A stretch of DNA of 55,362 nucleotides from Clostridium sp. (GCF_029258205.1 NZ_JARHZJ010000023.1:1-55362), one strand, 5' to 3'. Numbered from the stretch's first letter, positions 29,917 through 40,227 are shown. Notes: generated by a model from the sequence alone, not told the origin. Translations and numbers: made by a program.

Positions 29917-30735
29917 ATGAAAAAACTTTTATTTGGAATTTCAGGTTTACCAATAGGTGAAGAAGGTCAGAAATTCAACTACGCAACAGGAATTCAATAC
30001 TTAAAAAAAATAGGATTAGAAGCTATGGAGCTTCCTTTTGTTAGATCAGTTAATGTTACAGATAAAAACAGAGATAAAATAATAGAAGCTAAAGAGAAAA
30101 ATGATTTTTATCTTTCAGCTCATGGTTCTTATTTTATAAATTTAAATGCTGAAGAAGATGAAAAGAAAGATAAATCTATTGAAAGAATACTTAAAGGTGC
30201 AGAAGCATTAAAAAGTGTTGGAGGTAGAAGCTTAGTATTCCATCCAGGATTTTATTTAAAATCTTCAAAAGAAGAGACTTTAGAAGAAATAAAGAGAAAC
30301 TTAAAGAAACTACCTTATGAAGGTGTAGACTATAGATTAGAAACTACAGGTAAAGGAACTCAATTCGGAAACCTAAAAGAATTAGTTGATATATGTAAAG
30401 AGGTACCATCTTGTAAACTATGTATTGATTTTTCTCATATACATGCTAGAGGAATTGGTGCTTTAAAAGAATATAAAGATTTTACTGAAATTTTAGAATA
30501 TATAAAAGATAATTTAGGAAATGAAGCCTTAGAAGATTTACATATTCATATGTCTGGAATTCACTATACAGATAAAGGAGAAAGAAACCACTTACCTTTT
30601 TTAGAAAGTGATTTTAACTTTATTGAATGCTTAAGGGCACTTAAAGATTATAAAGTAAAAGGATGCATAATATGTGAAAGTCCTCTTTTAGAAAAAGACG
30701 CCTTATTATTAAAAGAAACTTATGAAAAATTATAA
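29917..30735 (+). CDS. Endonuclease IV-like TIM-barrel protein
   Basis: A 272-residue AP-endonuclease-2-type TIM barrel. LSAHGSYFINLN, LVFHPGFYL, YRLETTGKGTQFGNLKELVDI, CIDFSHIHARG, and the late HIHMSGIHYTDKGERNHLPF carry the His, Asp and Glu residues that bind three zincs in endonuclease IV. Deoxyribonuclease IV activity (cutting abasic sites) is likely, but the protein is a divergent relative. The ATG at 29917 follows AGAGGTG; the upstream ATG at 29884 has no ribosome binding site. Confidence 0.85.
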   Translation: MKKLLFGISGLPIGEEGQKFNYATGIQYLKKIGLEAMELPFVRSVNVTDKNRDKIIEAKEKNDFYLSAHGSYFINLNAEEDEKKDKSIERILKGAEALKSVGGRSLVFHPGFYLKSSKEETLEEIKRNLKKLPYEGVDYRLETTGKGTQFGNLKELVDICKEVPSCKLCIDFSHIHARGIGALKEYKDFTEILEYIKDNLGNEALEDLHIHMSGIHYTDKGERNHLPFLESDFNFIECLRALKDYKVKGCIICESPLLEKDALLLKETYEKL

Positions 30736-30758
30736 GATAGGAGATTTTCTCCTATCTT
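30734..30758 (+). terminator. Terminator overlapping the stop of the endonuclease-IV-like gene
   Basis: AAGATAGGAGA (30734-30744) pairs with TCTCCTATCTT (30748-30758) with a 3-base loop. The T run after it is weak. Confidence 0.65.
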
Positions 30759-30792
30759 ATTCAACTAATCTATATTCTAAATTAGATACTAA

Positions 30793-31029
30793 TTAAAACC
30801 AGCCTCCGCCACAGTTTCCAAAACCACCACATCCTAATAGAAGAAGCCAAAGTAAAGGAAATCCTCCACAATTTCCAAATCCACAATTGCCAAAGCCTCC
30901 GCAATTGTTGAATCCACCACAGTTTCCAAAGCCTCCACAATTGCCAAATCCTCCACAATTATTTCCGCATCTGCATCCACAGTAATTTCTTCTACAACAA
31001 TTGCATGAGCAACAACATTTTCTTGACAT
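30793..31029 (-). CDS. Small Cys/Gly/Asn/Phe-rich protein, possibly a spore or surface structural protein
   Basis: A 78-residue protein that starts MSRKCCCSCNCCRRNYCGC, has about six repeats of GGFGNC-type units (about residues 28-56), a short hydrophobic piece FPLLWLLLLGC and a GGFGNCGGGWF end. Around 20 cysteines suggest disulfide cross-linking or metal binding. Similar small Cys/Gly-rich proteins occur in spore coats of Bacillus and Clostridium; this is inference from composition. The ATG at 31029 follows GAGGTGG; the upstream ATG at 31071 has no site. It is divergent from the PadR gene, which may regulate it. Confidence 0.75.
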   Translation of the reverse strand: MSRKCCCSCNCCRRNYCGCRCGNNCGGFGNCGGFGNCGGFNNCGGFGNCGFGNCGGFPLLWLLLLGCGGFGNCGGGWF

Positions 31030-31096
31030 AATAGCCCACCTCATTTCTTTTGTATAGTACAGTATATTCAAGAAATCACAAATTGTTAATTACTTT

Positions 31097-31124
31097 TTGG
31101 AATAAATTGAGTTATACTTATAAT
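31097..31124 (+). promoter_or_regulatory. Promoter of the PadR gene
   Basis: TTGGAA (31097-31102), a 16-base spacer and TATAAT (31119-31124) lie 30 bases before the start codon in the short divergent gap. Confidence 0.55.
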
Positions 31125-31153
31125 ATAAAATGTAAAATTGGAGGTGAAGTTTT

Positions 31154-31543
31154 TTGGATAGAAGAACTCGTATGGTTGCACCAAGAAATATTATAAATGC
31201 AAAACAATTATATTCTTTTTATGTATTAAAAGAACTTTCAAAGGGTCATGAAATTTTTGGCAATAAAGTTTTAGAAGCTTTTAGAGATGAATTTTCTAGT
31301 GCTCCTCTTCCATTCCCAGTCTCATCTAGTACAATTTATGATACACTTTATAGCTTAGAACAAAAGGGATTAGTTACAAGTTATTGGATAGGGGATGACT
31401 TTATAAATAAAAGAACAAAAAAGATGTATAGAATAACAGATCAAGGCAAAGAGTATTATAAACTTCACGTTGCTGATTATGTAGATGCATTAAGAAAAAA
31501 CAAGTCGATAATAGATATACTAATAAAAATGCTTACAAACTAA
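31154..31543 (+). CDS. PadR-family transcriptional regulator
   Basis: A 129-residue winged-helix regulator. KQLYSFYVLKELSKGHEIFGNKV, SSTIYDTLYSLEQKGLVTSYW and YRITDQGKEYYKLH are the usual PadR elements. The start is TTG at 31154, 7 bases after GGAGGTG. PadR proteins often repress a neighbouring gene and themselves; the divergent Cys-rich gene is the natural candidate target, by context only. Confidence 0.87.
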   Translation: MDRRTRMVAPRNIINAKQLYSFYVLKELSKGHEIFGNKVLEAFRDEFSSAPLPFPVSSSTIYDTLYSLEQKGLVTSYWIGDDFINKRTKKMYRITDQGKEYYKLHVADYVDALRKNKSIIDILIKMLTN

Positions 31544-31598
31544 ATTTTAACTCGCTCTTTAAGTAAATATTAATTTTAAGAAGAGTTAATTTTAATAA

Positions 31599-31630
31599 AA
31601 AACACATGAGCTTAAAAACTCATGTGTTTT
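31599..31630. terminator. Bidirectional terminator between padR-type gene and accA
   Basis: AAAACACATGAG (31599-31610) and CTCATGTGTTTT (31619-31630) form a perfect 12-bp stem, with T runs on either strand. Confidence 0.88.
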
Positions 31631-31641
31631 ATTTTATATAA

Positions 31642-32457
31642 TTATAGATTATTTTCTATATTTCTATATTTATTGTATCTTTTCTCTAACAAGGTGTCTA
31701 AATCTGTACCTTTTATTTCACCTAAGGTTTCTAAAATTGTCTTTTTAATATTTTGAGCCATTTTACTTGGATTTTTATGTGCTCCTCCCCTAGGTTCTTT
31801 TATTATTTTATCTATTATATTAAAGTTTTTTAAATCCTGAGCCGTTATTTTCATCACATTAGCAGCTTCTTCAGCTCTAGATGAATCCTTCCACAATATA
31901 GATGCAAATCCTTCTGGAGATAATATAGAATAGATAGAATGTTCTAACATAAATACATTATCTGCAACAGCTAAGGCTAAAGCTCCTCCACTTCCACCTT
32001 CTCCAATAACTATTGATATTATAGGAACCTTTAATCCCATAAGTTCAACTAAGTTTTGTGCTATAGCTTGACCTTGACCTCTCTCCTCTGCTCCTATACC
32101 ACAAAAAGCTCCTGGAGTATCAACAAAACAAATGACAGGTCTTCTAAATTTTTCTGCTTGTTTCATAAGTCTTAATGCTTTTCTATATCCTTCTGGATGA
32201 GGCATACCAAAGTTTCTTTTTATATTTTCCTTTGTATTTTCACCCTTACATATACCTATAACAGTAAAACTTAGATTATTTAAAAGAGATATTCCTCCTA
32301 TTATTGCTTTATCATCCCCAAAATTTCTATCTCCATGTAACTCTATAAACTCATCAAATATTTCATTTATATAAAATTTTGCATTAGGACGATTAGGATC
32401 TCTAGCTATTTTTACTTTATTCCATGCATCTGCTGTTCTTATTAGTTCTCTACTCAT
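31642..32457 (-). CDS. accA: Acetyl-CoA carboxylase carboxyltransferase subunit alpha
   Basis: With AccD it transfers the carboxyl group from biotin to acetyl-CoA, giving malonyl-CoA. The 271-residue protein shows [20 protein letters not shown] and [15 protein letters not shown] (oxyanion hole) and [14 protein letters not shown]. The ATG at 32457 after GAGGTGG lies inside the accD 3' end (8-base overlap), which favours equal synthesis. It is the last gene of the fab/acc operon, followed by a terminator. Confidence 0.95.
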   Translation of the reverse strand: MSRELIRTADAWNKVKIARDPNRPNAKFYINEIFDEFIELHGDRNFGDDKAIIGGISLLNNLSFTVIGICKGENTKENIKRNFGMPHPEGYRKALRLMKQAEKFRRPVICFVDTPGAFCGIGAEERGQGQAIAQNLVELMGLKVPIISIVIGEGGSGGALALAVADNVFMLEHSIYSILSPEGFASILWKDSSRAEEAANVMKITAQDLKNFNIIDKIIKEPRGGAHKNPSKMAQNIKKTILETLGEIKGTDLDTLLEKRYNKYRNIENNL

Positions 32458-33328
32458 AATCCACCTCATGCATTCTTAAAAGAGAAGTTATTATTTGTTT
32501 TAAATCTTTTCTTTGTACTATCTTATCTATAAATCCTTTTTCTAATAAAAATTCTGCAGTTTGGAAATCATCAGGCAATTTTTCATTAATAGTTCCCTCT
32601 ATTACCCGTCTGCCTGCAAAACCAACTAAACACCCTGGCTCACTTAATATGATATCGCCTTCCATGGCAAAGCTAGCAGTTACCCCACCAGTAGTAGGAT
32701 TTGTTAATACTGTAATATATAATAAGTTCTCTTGACCATGTTTATAAATTGCACCACTAACCTTTGCCATTTGCATAAGAGAGTATATCCCCTCTTGCAT
32801 TCTTGCTCCTCCAGAGCAAGTAAATATTATTAAAGGAAGTCTATTTTTAGTTGCATATTCAATGGCTCTAGTAATCTTTTCACCAACAGCAGTTCCCATA
32901 CTTCCCATCATAAAATTAGAATCCATTACACAAAGAACTACTTTTCTCTGAGCAATATAAGCTTCTCCTGTCACAACTCCTTCAATAACATGACTTTTCT
33001 TTTGATATCCTTTAATCTTCTCTTCATATCCTTTAAAGTCTAATGGGTTTTTTCCAACCATTTTTTTGTCAAACTCAACAAAACTATTTTCATCTGTTAA
33101 ATATTTAATTCTTTCATATGCTCCTAGTTTGAAATGATGACCACAATTAGGACACACATTAAAATTTTCTTTTAAATCTTCAGTATATAATATTTTTGCA
33201 CACTTTTCACACTTACTCCACATACCAGATGGTATATTTGGTTTTTCATCTTCATTTAATTCAGTATCATTTAATTCAACTGAACTAACAGTTATATACT
33301 TTCTTTTGTTTAATAAATTCTTAATCAT
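32450..33328 (-). CDS. accD: Acetyl-CoA carboxylase carboxyltransferase subunit beta
   Basis: A 292-residue subunit with the N-terminal zinc finger C40-x2-C43 and C59-x2-C62 and the crotonase-like fold with [12 protein letters not shown] and [14 protein letters not shown]. It pairs with AccA. It overlaps accC by 8 bases upstream and accA by 8 bases downstream. Confidence 0.95.
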   Translation of the reverse strand: MIKNLLNKRKYITVSSVELNDTELNEDEKPNIPSGMWSKCEKCAKILYTEDLKENFNVCPNCGHHFKLGAYERIKYLTDENSFVEFDKKMVGKNPLDFKGYEEKIKGYQKKSHVIEGVVTGEAYIAQRKVVLCVMDSNFMMGSMGTAVGEKITRAIEYATKNRLPLIIFTCSGGARMQEGIYSLMQMAKVSGAIYKHGQENLLYITVLTNPTTGGVTASFAMEGDIILSEPGCLVGFAGRRVIEGTINEKLPDDFQTAEFLLEKGFIDKIVQRKDLKQIITSLLRMHEVDYE

Positions 33329-34673
33329 ACTTATTCACCAACTTTTCAGATAAAAATGAAGTATTATAAGTACCATTTTTAAAATCTTCATGATCTAATA
33401 TTAAAAAGTGATAGTCTATGTTACTTGTTATACCATCAATAGCAAATTCATCTAAAGCCCTTTTCATTTTAGAAATTGCTTCTTCTCTATCTTTACCATG
33501 AACTATTAGCTTACCTATCATTGAATCATAACAATGGGGTATCTTATATCCAGAATAAATTGCTGTATCTAAACGAACTCCAAATCCACCTGGAAAATTA
33601 ATTTCCTTTATTAAACCAGGACATGGCATAAAGTTTTTACTTGGATCTTCAGCATTTATTCTACATTCTATGGAGTGACCATTTATCTTTAAATCATCTT
33701 GAGTTATTTCTAATTCCTTACCAGATGCAACCTTTATTTGTTCTTTAACAAGATCAATACCTGTTATCATTTCAGTTATAGGATGTTCAACTTGTATTCT
33801 TGTGTTCATTTCCATAAAATAAAATTGACCATTTTTATCTAATAAAAATTCAATTGTCCCAACATTGCTATAGTTTACAGCTTTAGCTGCTCTAACTGCA
33901 ATCTTACCAAGTTTATCCCTTTGCTCATCATTCAAAATTGATGAAGGAGCTTCTTCTAAAACTTTTTGATTTTTTCTTTGAGCTGAACAATCTCTCTCAA
34001 AAAGGTGAATGGCATTTCCTTGTTTATCGCATAATAATTGAACTTCTATATGTTTAGGCTTTTCAACAAATCTCTCAATGTAAATTTTATCATCATCAAA
34101 GTTTGCTTGAGCCTCTGACTTGGCTGTATTGTAACTTTGAATAAAATCTTCTTCTTTATAAACTATTCTTATTCCTTTTCCACCACCACCTGCAGAAGCC
34201 TTTACTATTACAGGAAATCCTATTTTTTTAGCTATTTTTAAAGCAAACTCTGGACTATCAATTTCACCTTCATATCCAGGTACAACAGGAACATCAGCCT
34301 TTTTCATTATTTCTCTTGCCATAGCTTTATTTCCCATAAGTTCTATAGCTCTCCAGTTAGGACCAATAAACTCAATATTACACTCTTCGCACATTTTGGC
34401 AAATCTTGGATTTTCAGATAAAAAACCAAATCCTGGATGAATAGCTTCAGCACCTGTTAGAACACAAGCACTTAATATATTTTGAATATTTAAGTAACTT
34501 TCTTTAGAATTCCACGGTCCTATACAAACTGCTTCATCAGCTAACTGCACATGTAATGCATCTTTATCTATTTCAGAATAAACAGCTACAGTAATAATTC
34601 CTAATTCTCTACAAGCACGTATTATTCTAACAGCTATTTCACCTCTATTTGCTATTAATATCTTTTTAAACAT
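33321..34673 (-). CDS. accC: Biotin carboxylase of acetyl-CoA carboxylase
   Basis: Carboxylates the biotin on AccB using ATP and bicarbonate. About 450 residues: [19 protein letters not shown] at the start, the ATP-grasp glycine loop [13 protein letters not shown], the catalytic [16 protein letters not shown] and the [13 protein letters not shown] block. The start is ATG 34673 after AGGTGATTTAATT; the frame also extends upstream into fabZ but without a ribosome binding site. Confidence 0.96.
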   Translation of the reverse strand: MFKKILIANRGEIAVRIIRACRELGIITVAVYSEIDKDALHVQLADEAVCIGPWNSKESYLNIQNILSACVLTGAEAIHPGFGFLSENPRFAKMCEECNIEFIGPNWRAIELMGNKAMAREIMKKADVPVVPGYEGEIDSPEFALKIAKKIGFPVIVKASAGGGGKGIRIVYKEEDFIQSYNTAKSEAQANFDDDKIYIERFVEKPKHIEVQLLCDKQGNAIHLFERDCSAQRKNQKVLEEAPSSILNDEQRDKLGKIAVRAAKAVNYSNVGTIEFLLDKNGQFYFMEMNTRIQVEHPITEMITGIDLVKEQIKVASGKELEITQDDLKINGHSIECRINAEDPSKNFMPCPGLIKEINFPGGFGVRLDTAIYSGYKIPHCYDSMIGKLIVHGKDREEAISKMKRALDEFAIDGITSNIDYHFLILDHEDFKNGTYNTSFLSEKLVNKYD

Positions 34674-34684
34674 AATTAAATCAC

Positions 34685-35104
34685 CTAACCTATTGCAAAC
34701 ATAATTTCTCCAGAACAAGCGATTTTTCCATCTACAGTAGCTGTAGCTTTACCAAATCCAATACTTCCTCTAAGTTTTATTATTTCAACTTCAAGTCTTA
34801 GAGTATCACCTGGTAAAACTTGCTTTTTAAATCTAAGTTTATCTATTCCTGCAAAGAAAGGAGTTTTTCCTTTAAACTCTTCTTTGTTTAACATTGCTAT
34901 AGCTCCAGCCTGAGCTAAAGCCTCAACTATTAAAACCCCTGGCATTACTGGATAATCTGGAAAATGTCCTTGAAAAAAAGGTTCATTTATTGTTACATTC
35001 TTATATGCTATAACTTTACTTTCAGTTATCTCTTCTACTTTATCAACAAGTAAAAAAGGATATCTATGAGGAAGTATTTCTTTAATCTCATTTATATTCA
35101 TCAT
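34685..35104 (-). CDS. fabZ: 3-hydroxyacyl-ACP dehydratase FabZ
   Basis: A 139-residue hotdog-fold enzyme that removes water from beta-hydroxyacyl-[14 protein letters not shown] with catalytic His and [20 protein letters not shown] with catalytic Glu are intact. AGGAGAG precedes an ATGATG pair. It lies between accB (2-base gap) and accC (11-base gap). Confidence 0.95.
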   Translation of the reverse strand: MMNINEIKEILPHRYPFLLVDKVEEITESKVIAYKNVTINEPFFQGHFPDYPVMPGVLIVEALAQAGAIAMLNKEEFKGKTPFFAGIDKLRFKKQVLPGDTLRLEVEIIKLRGSIGFGKATATVDGKIACSGEIMFAIG

Positions 35105-35106
35105 AA

Positions 35107-35598
35107 TTATACTCTCCTAACTTTAAATAATGGTTGACCATATTCAACCATATTTCCATTTTGAACTAATATATCAACAATTTCTCCAGATACTTCACTT
35201 TCAATTTCATTCATAAGTTTCATAGCTTCAACTATACATAAAACATCTCCTGAAGAAATTTTGCTTCCTATAGAAACATAACTCTTTTCTCCAACTCCAG
35301 GTGATTCATAGAATGTGCCTACCATAGGTGAAGTAACTAAATATAAGTCTTCATCATGAACTAAATCTTCTTTAGACTGTGATTTAACTTCTTCAGTATT
35401 CGAAATTGATTCATTCTTTTCTTCTGATATTTCAATTTTTTCTGTTCTTTCTAGATTTGAAGCTTTATTTTCTTTTACTAAATTTCTAGTTAGTGATTTA
35501 TCCATCTTTATATATGAATTATCTACTTTAACTTCAAAATAAGCAATATTAGAAGAATCGATTTTATCTATAAGTTCTTTAATCTCATTAAGGTTCAT
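35107..35598 (-). CDS. accB: Biotin carboxyl carrier protein
   Basis: A 163-residue carrier: a short helical N-terminus, a Glu/Ser-rich linker at about residues 35-85, and a biotinyl domain with the modified lysine K127 in [13 protein letters not shown]. The ATG at 35598 follows TAGGAGTTGAAATT; the upstream ATG at 35619 would overlap fabF. Confidence 0.94.
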   Translation of the reverse strand: MNLNEIKELIDKIDSSNIAYFEVKVDNSYIKMDKSLTRNLVKENKASNLERTEKIEISEEKNESISNTEEVKSQSKEDLVHDEDLYLVTSPMVGTFYESPGVGEKSYVSIGSKISSGDVLCIVEAMKLMNEIESEVSGEIVDILVQNGNMVEYGQPLFKVRRV

Positions 35599-35609
35599 AA
35601 TTTCAACTC

Positions 35610-36851
35610 CTAATCCCACTTTTTAAATAATAATGATGCATTATGACCACCAAAACCTAACGCATTATTGATTACATAATTTAATTCTGTTTCTCTACCT
35701 TCATTTACAACATAATCTAAGTCACATTCTTCATCAGGAACTTTATATCCTATTGTTGGTGGAATAAATCCTTCTTCTAAAGCCTTAACACATATTACTG
35801 ATTCTATAGCTCCAGCTGCCCCTAATAAATGACCAGTCATTGATTTTGTTGAAGAAACTGGTATATCATAAGCTTTTTCACCAAAACATCCTTTAATAGC
35901 TAAAGTTTCAAATTTATCATTTAAAGGAGTACTTGTTCCATGTGCATTTATATATGAAATTTCATCCTTATTTATTCTTCCTTCTTCTATAGCTTCTTCT
36001 ATAGCTCTTTTAGCTCCATCACCTTCTGGATCAGGTGAAGTTATATGATATGCATCACAAGTTGCACCATATCCTATAATTTCTCCATAGATTCTAGCTC
36101 CTCTTTTCTTAGCGCTCTCTAAACTTTCTAATATTAATATTCCAGCACCCTCTCCCATAACGAATCCAGATCTTTCTTTATCAAAAGGTATTGAAGCTCT
36201 TTTAGGATTATTATTAGTATTTAATGCTTTAAGATTAGTAAATCCTGCAATAGCAGCTCTAGTTATAGAAGCCTCTGATCCACCAGATATAACTATATCT
36301 GAATATCCATGCTTTATACTTCTATAAGCTGCACCTATAGAACTTATCCCTGTAGCACAAGCAGTAACTAGTGATTCACACACACCTTTTGCACCATACT
36401 TAATAGCAATATTTCCAGCGACTAAGTTTATTATTCCTGATGGAATTGCAAAGGGTGAAACCCTATTTGGTCCTTTTTTTAATAAAACATCAAATTGTGC
36501 TTCTAAGGTACCATATCCTCCTATTCCTGAACCAACTATAACTCCTACTCTATTTGGATCTACATTTTCATCATTTAAATCTAATTTAGCATCTTTCATT
36601 GCTTCTTCTGTAGCCACAAGAGCAAAATGAGTAAATCTATCTAAACGCTTAGCTTCCTTTTTATCTATAAAATCTTCTGCATTGAAATTTTTAACTTCTC
36701 CTGCAATTTTAACTTTATAATCACTAGCATCAAATAAAGTTATTTCATCAATTCCACAAACCCCTTTTTTAGTATTTTCCCAAAATTCATTCACATTATT
36801 TCCAGTTGGTGTAATTGCTCCCAATCCCGTTATAACAACTCTATTTTCCAT
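35610..36851 (-). CDS. fabF: 3-oxoacyl-ACP synthase II (FabF)
   Basis: The chain-elongating condensing enzyme, 413 residues, with catalytic Cys in [12 protein letters not shown], His in [11 protein letters not shown] and His in [14 protein letters not shown], plus the [11 protein letters not shown] end. FabF also takes part in temperature control of chain length in other bacteria. It follows fabG by 14 bases with GGAGGAATTATTATT before ATG. Confidence 0.96.
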   Translation of the reverse strand: MENRVVITGLGAITPTGNNVNEFWENTKKGVCGIDEITLFDASDYKVKIAGEVKNFNAEDFIDKKEAKRLDRFTHFALVATEEAMKDAKLDLNDENVDPNRVGVIVGSGIGGYGTLEAQFDVLLKKGPNRVSPFAIPSGIINLVAGNIAIKYGAKGVCESLVTACATGISSIGAAYRSIKHGYSDIVISGGSEASITRAAIAGFTNLKALNTNNNPKRASIPFDKERSGFVMGEGAGILILESLESAKKRGARIYGEIIGYGATCDAYHITSPDPEGDGAKRAIEEAIEEGRINKDEISYINAHGTSTPLNDKFETLAIKGCFGEKAYDIPVSSTKSMTGHLLGAAGAIESVICVKALEEGFIPPTIGYKVPDEECDLDYVVNEGRETELNYVINNALGFGGHNASLLFKKWD

Positions 36852-36865
36852 AATAATAATTCCTC

Positions 36866-37606
36866 CTACATTACCATTCCGCCATCTACATTTATGACTT
36901 GACCTGTTATATAATTTGCTACATCTGATGCTAAGAATCCTACTAAGTTAGCAACATCTTCAGGTTCTCCTAATCTTTTTAAAGGAATATTTTTAGACGC
37001 TTCCTCTTTAACTTTTTCAGATAAAGAAGCAGTCATATCAGTATTTATAAATCCAGGTGCTACAGCATTTACAGTTATTCCTCTGCTTCCTAATTCTTTA
37101 GCTAATGATTTAGTTAATCCTATAACACCAGCTTTTGATGCTGCATAATTTACTTGACCAGCATTCCCAACTATACCTACAACAGAAGTCATGTTTATAA
37201 TTTTACCAAACCTTTGTTTCAACATTATGGCAGAAGCATGTTTTGCACAATTAAATGTACCTTTTAAGTTTACATCTATCACACTATCAAAATCTTCTTC
37301 TTTCATTCTCATAATTAAAGTATCCTTTGTTATACCTGCATTATTAACAAGTATATCTATCTTTCCAAATACTTCTTTACATTTGTCAATAAAATTTTTA
37401 GAATCTTCAAAATTGCTTATATCACATTTTACAGTAAGAACTTTTACTCCTTTTTCTTCTAAAATGGCTTTTAATTCTTCTGCTTCTTTATCAGAATTTC
37501 TATAATTTATAACAATGTTAGCTCCTTCATGAGCTAATTTTAAAGCGATTGCTCTTCCAATACCTCTTGTTCCACCAGTTACTATTGCTACTTTATCTTT
37601 TAACAT
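36866..37606 (-). CDS. fabG: 3-oxoacyl-ACP reductase FabG
   Basis: A 246-residue NADPH-dependent short-chain dehydrogenase: TGGTRGIGRAIA cofactor loop, NNAGITKD, catalytic Ser in MTSVVGIVG and YAASKAG with Tyr-Lys. It reduces beta-ketoacyl-ACP. The start ATG lies 3 bases after the fabD stop, with its GGAGG inside the fabD end. Confidence 0.95.
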   Translation of the reverse strand: MLKDKVAIVTGGTRGIGRAIALKLAHEGANIVINYRNSDKEAEELKAILEEKGVKVLTVKCDISNFEDSKNFIDKCKEVFGKIDILVNNAGITKDTLIMRMKEEDFDSVIDVNLKGTFNCAKHASAIMLKQRFGKIINMTSVVGIVGNAGQVNYAASKAGVIGLTKSLAKELGSRGITVNAVAPGFINTDMTASLSEKVKEEASKNIPLKRLGEPEDVANLVGFLASDVANYITGQVINVDGGMVM

Positions 37607-37609
37607 AGG

Positions 37610-38554
37610 TTAAAGTACCTCCATCTCTCTTAATTTTGATAATGTTTTTTCTAAAGATTTTAAATCTTCTACATTAAGTACTGTAACATTTTTATTTATT
37701 TTTTTTACAAATCCACTTAAAACTTTACCTGGACCTATCTCAATAAAAGTATCTACACCACTTTCAATCATTTTTTCTATATCCTTTATAAATAAAACAG
37801 GTTTTTTAACTTGAAAAGTTAAAAGTTCTATTACATCATCTTCTTCTAAATAGGATTCTCCCTTAACATTAGACATAACAATTCTATTTAATTTGTTTAT
37901 TGAAATTTTATTTAACTCATCTTCTAATTTTTCAGCTGCTGGTTGTAACATTGAACAATGAAATGGCGCTGATACAGGTAATTTTATAGCTCTTCCACCG
38001 GCTTCTTTTATAAATTCCATAGCTTTTTCTAAAGCAACTAATTCTCCAGAAATAACAATTTGACCAGGCGAATTATAATTTGCCCCTTCAACTATTCCAT
38101 ATGGAGAACTTTTTTCTATTATTTCGTCAACTTGTTCTGGAGTCATTCTTAAAACTGCAACCATTCCACCAAGGCCTTCTGCAACAGCTTCTTGCATAAA
38201 TTTACCTCTTTTTTTTACTAGCTTAACTCCATCTTCAAAATTAATGGCATCACTATGAATAAGTGCAGAATATTCTCCTAAACTTAATCCACAACTTATA
38301 TTGGATTTAACTCCCAATTTATCTAGTACTGTAAGTATAGCCATATTTGTAGTTATTATTGCAGGCTGAGTAAATTCAGTTTTATTTAATAATCCTTTAG
38401 GGTCATTAAAACAAAGTTCTTCCATATCTATACCTAAAGCATCACTACTTCTTTTAAATACTTCTTTACTTTCTTCAAAGTTATCAAAGAATTCTTTGCC
38501 CATTCCTACATATTGGGCCCCTTGCCCTGCAAATAAAAATCCTAGTTTAGCCAT
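37610..38554 (-). CDS. fabD: Malonyl-CoA:ACP transacylase FabD
   Basis: Loads malonate onto ACP. The 314-residue protein has FAGQGAQYVGMG, nucleophile motif GLSLGEYSAL and catalytic His in APFHCSM. The ATG at 38554 follows GGGAGGTATTTTA. Unlike many clostridia, the 96 bases between it and fabH hold neither an enoyl reductase nor an ACP gene. Confidence 0.95.
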   Translation of the reverse strand: MAKLGFLFAGQGAQYVGMGKEFFDNFEESKEVFKRSSDALGIDMEELCFNDPKGLLNKTEFTQPAIITTNMAILTVLDKLGVKSNISCGLSLGEYSALIHSDAINFEDGVKLVKKRGKFMQEAVAEGLGGMVAVLRMTPEQVDEIIEKSSPYGIVEGANYNSPGQIVISGELVALEKAMEFIKEAGGRAIKLPVSAPFHCSMLQPAAEKLEDELNKISINKLNRIVMSNVKGESYLEEDDVIELLTFQVKKPVLFIKDIEKMIESGVDTFIEIGPGKVLSGFVKKINKNVTVLNVEDLKSLEKTLSKLREMEVL

Positions 38555-38650
38555 TAAAATACCTCCCAAAATTTAACGTATTAAAAATAAATATATCTAT
38601 AATTATATTCTCATTTATTATTATTTTCTAGATTTTTGTTTTTTCATTAA

Positions 38651-39625
38651 CTATAGCTTAATTAAAGCAGCTCCCCAAGTAAGGCCTCCACCAAAGCCAA
38701 CCAGTATTATGTTGTCTCCTTTTTTCAAGTTACCTTCATCTATTGACTCACAAAGTGCTATTGGAATACTTGCTCCTGATGTATTTCCATAATTCTGTAA
38801 ATTAGTTATGAACTTTTCTCTTGGTATTCCTAACCTTTTAACTACATAATCTATAATTCTTAGATTTGCTTGATGGGGAATTATAGCAGCTATTTCTTCT
38901 ATTTTTATATTTTCTTTTTCTAAAATCTCTACTATACTTTCTTCCATTACTCTCGTTGCAAACTTAAATACTTCTCTTCCATTCATGTTTATGTAATTTT
39001 CAGAAACTTCTTTTCCAGATTTAAAAGGACTATTTAATGGCAAACCCTGAATAATAAGGGAATCTCCCTTAGAACCATCGGATTTTACATTGACACATTT
39101 TATTCCACACTCTTCTTCTGTACTTGTAATAACAGTAGCTCCTGCTCCATCTCCAAAAAGAACACAACTTCCTCTGTCTTCCCAGTTAAGTACTTTTGAT
39201 AAAGTTTCTGCACCTATTACTAAGACATTTTTAGCTTCACCTGATCTTATTAAAGATCTTCCTAATTTAAGTGCATATATAAATCCAGTACATGCTGCAT
39301 TTATGTCAAAGGCCCATGCATTTTTAGCTCCCAACTTATCTTGCACAATACAAGCTGTAGATGGAGTAAAATTATCTGGAGTTACAGTAGCTAATATTAT
39401 TAAATCTATTTCTTCCGCACTTAACCCAGCTTGACTTAAAGCCTTTTTACTAGCCTCTACTGCTAAATCAGAAGTATTTTCATCTAATGAAATGTATCTT
39501 CTTTCTATTCCAGTTCTAGTTCTAATCCACTCATCGCTAGTTTCTAAAAATTCTTGTAATTTTTCATTTTCAACTAAATTTTTAGGTGTATATAAGCCAA
39601 ATCCTATCATTTTAGCATTTTTCAT
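38651..39625 (-). CDS. fabH: 3-oxoacyl-ACP synthase III (FabH)
   Basis: Starts fatty-acid synthesis by condensing acyl-CoA with malonyl-ACP. The 324-residue protein carries Cys in NAACTGFIYAL, His in IPHQANLRI and Asn in NYGNTSGASIP, the complete triad. GGAGGTTTAAT precedes the ATG; the gene begins one base after fabT ends. Confidence 0.96.
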   Translation of the reverse strand: MKNAKMIGFGLYTPKNLVENEKLQEFLETSDEWIRTRTGIERRYISLDENTSDLAVEASKKALSQAGLSAEEIDLIILATVTPDNFTPSTACIVQDKLGAKNAWAFDINAACTGFIYALKLGRSLIRSGEAKNVLVIGAETLSKVLNWEDRGSCVLFGDGAGATVITSTEEECGIKCVNVKSDGSKGDSLIIQGLPLNSPFKSGKEVSENYINMNGREVFKFATRVMEESIVEILEKENIKIEEIAAIIPHQANLRIIDYVVKRLGIPREKFITNLQNYGNTSGASIPIALCESIDEGNLKKGDNIILVGFGGGLTWGAALIKL

Positions 39626-39626
39626 A

Positions 39627-40091
39627 TTAAACCTCCTTTGATTTCATAAGTTCTAGTTTCTTTTGAAAGAACTTATCTAACTTATCCAAAGAACTTATTA
39701 AAACTTCTTCTTCACTAACATCTAGTTCCTCTAAGACATGATCTATCATTTCTTCATGAAATTTTTCATGTACTTTATAAGCTAGAGTTCCTTTCTCTGT
39801 AAGTTCTATCATAACAACTCTTCTATCTTCTTCTATTCTTCTTCTATTTACATATCCTTTTTTTATTAATTTATTTATAGCAGTTGTTAAAGTACCTACT
39901 GTTATTTTTAAATCCAATGCCACCTCTGACATTGTTCTTGCTTTCTCTATCCCTATAGCCTCTATAGTATGCATTTCTGTTATAGATAAATCATTAAAAG
40001 GTACACTTTTTAATGCAAATTCCTCTATTCTCAAAATATTATTAAATAATTTTACTAAAATATTGTTTAATACTAATTCACTTTCCTTCAT
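39627..40091 (-). CDS. fabT: MarR-family regulator of fatty-acid synthesis (FabT-like)
   Basis: A 154-residue MarR winged-helix protein (TMSEVALDLKITVGTLTTAINKLIKKGYVNRRRIEEDRR). As first gene of the fab operon, with palindromic operators over its own promoter, it matches FabT of Streptococcus and Clostridium, a repressor stimulated by long-chain acyl-ACP. The recognition is from family plus context. GGGAGCGATTTTAGG precedes the ATG. Confidence 0.9.
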   Translation of the reverse strand: MKESELVLNNILVKLFNNILRIEEFALKSVPFNDLSITEMHTIEAIGIEKARTMSEVALDLKITVGTLTTAINKLIKKGYVNRRRIEEDRRVVMIELTEKGTLAYKVHEKFHEEMIDHVLEELDVSEEEVLISSLDKLDKFFQKKLELMKSKEV

Positions 40092-40124
40092 CCTAAAATC
40101 GCTCCCTTATTTCAAAATCATTAG

Positions 40125-40175
40125 ATATAAAATTCAAGTACTTTGAATATCAAACCAAATATTTTGATATTCAAA
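40125..40175 (-). promoter_or_regulatory. fab operon promoter with two FabT-type operators
   Basis: Palindromes TTTGAATATCAAA (40142-40154) and TTTGATATTCAAA (40163-40175) lie 21 bases apart, two helical turns. On the reverse strand TTGATA (-35, 40148-40153) lies in the nearer one, and TTATAT (-10, 40125-40130) follows after 17 bases. A repressor bound there would cover the -35 element. Confidence 0.75.
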
Positions 40176-40227
40176 ATATACTATATCAAATAAAAATTGT
40201 CAACTATTATAAATTTTATTTTAAAAT

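Noticed and set aside
30830..30975. Regularly spaced repeats resembling a CRISPR array
   Set aside because: They are in-frame codon repeats for Gly, Phe, Asn and Cys inside a protein gene, with period too short and no spacers.
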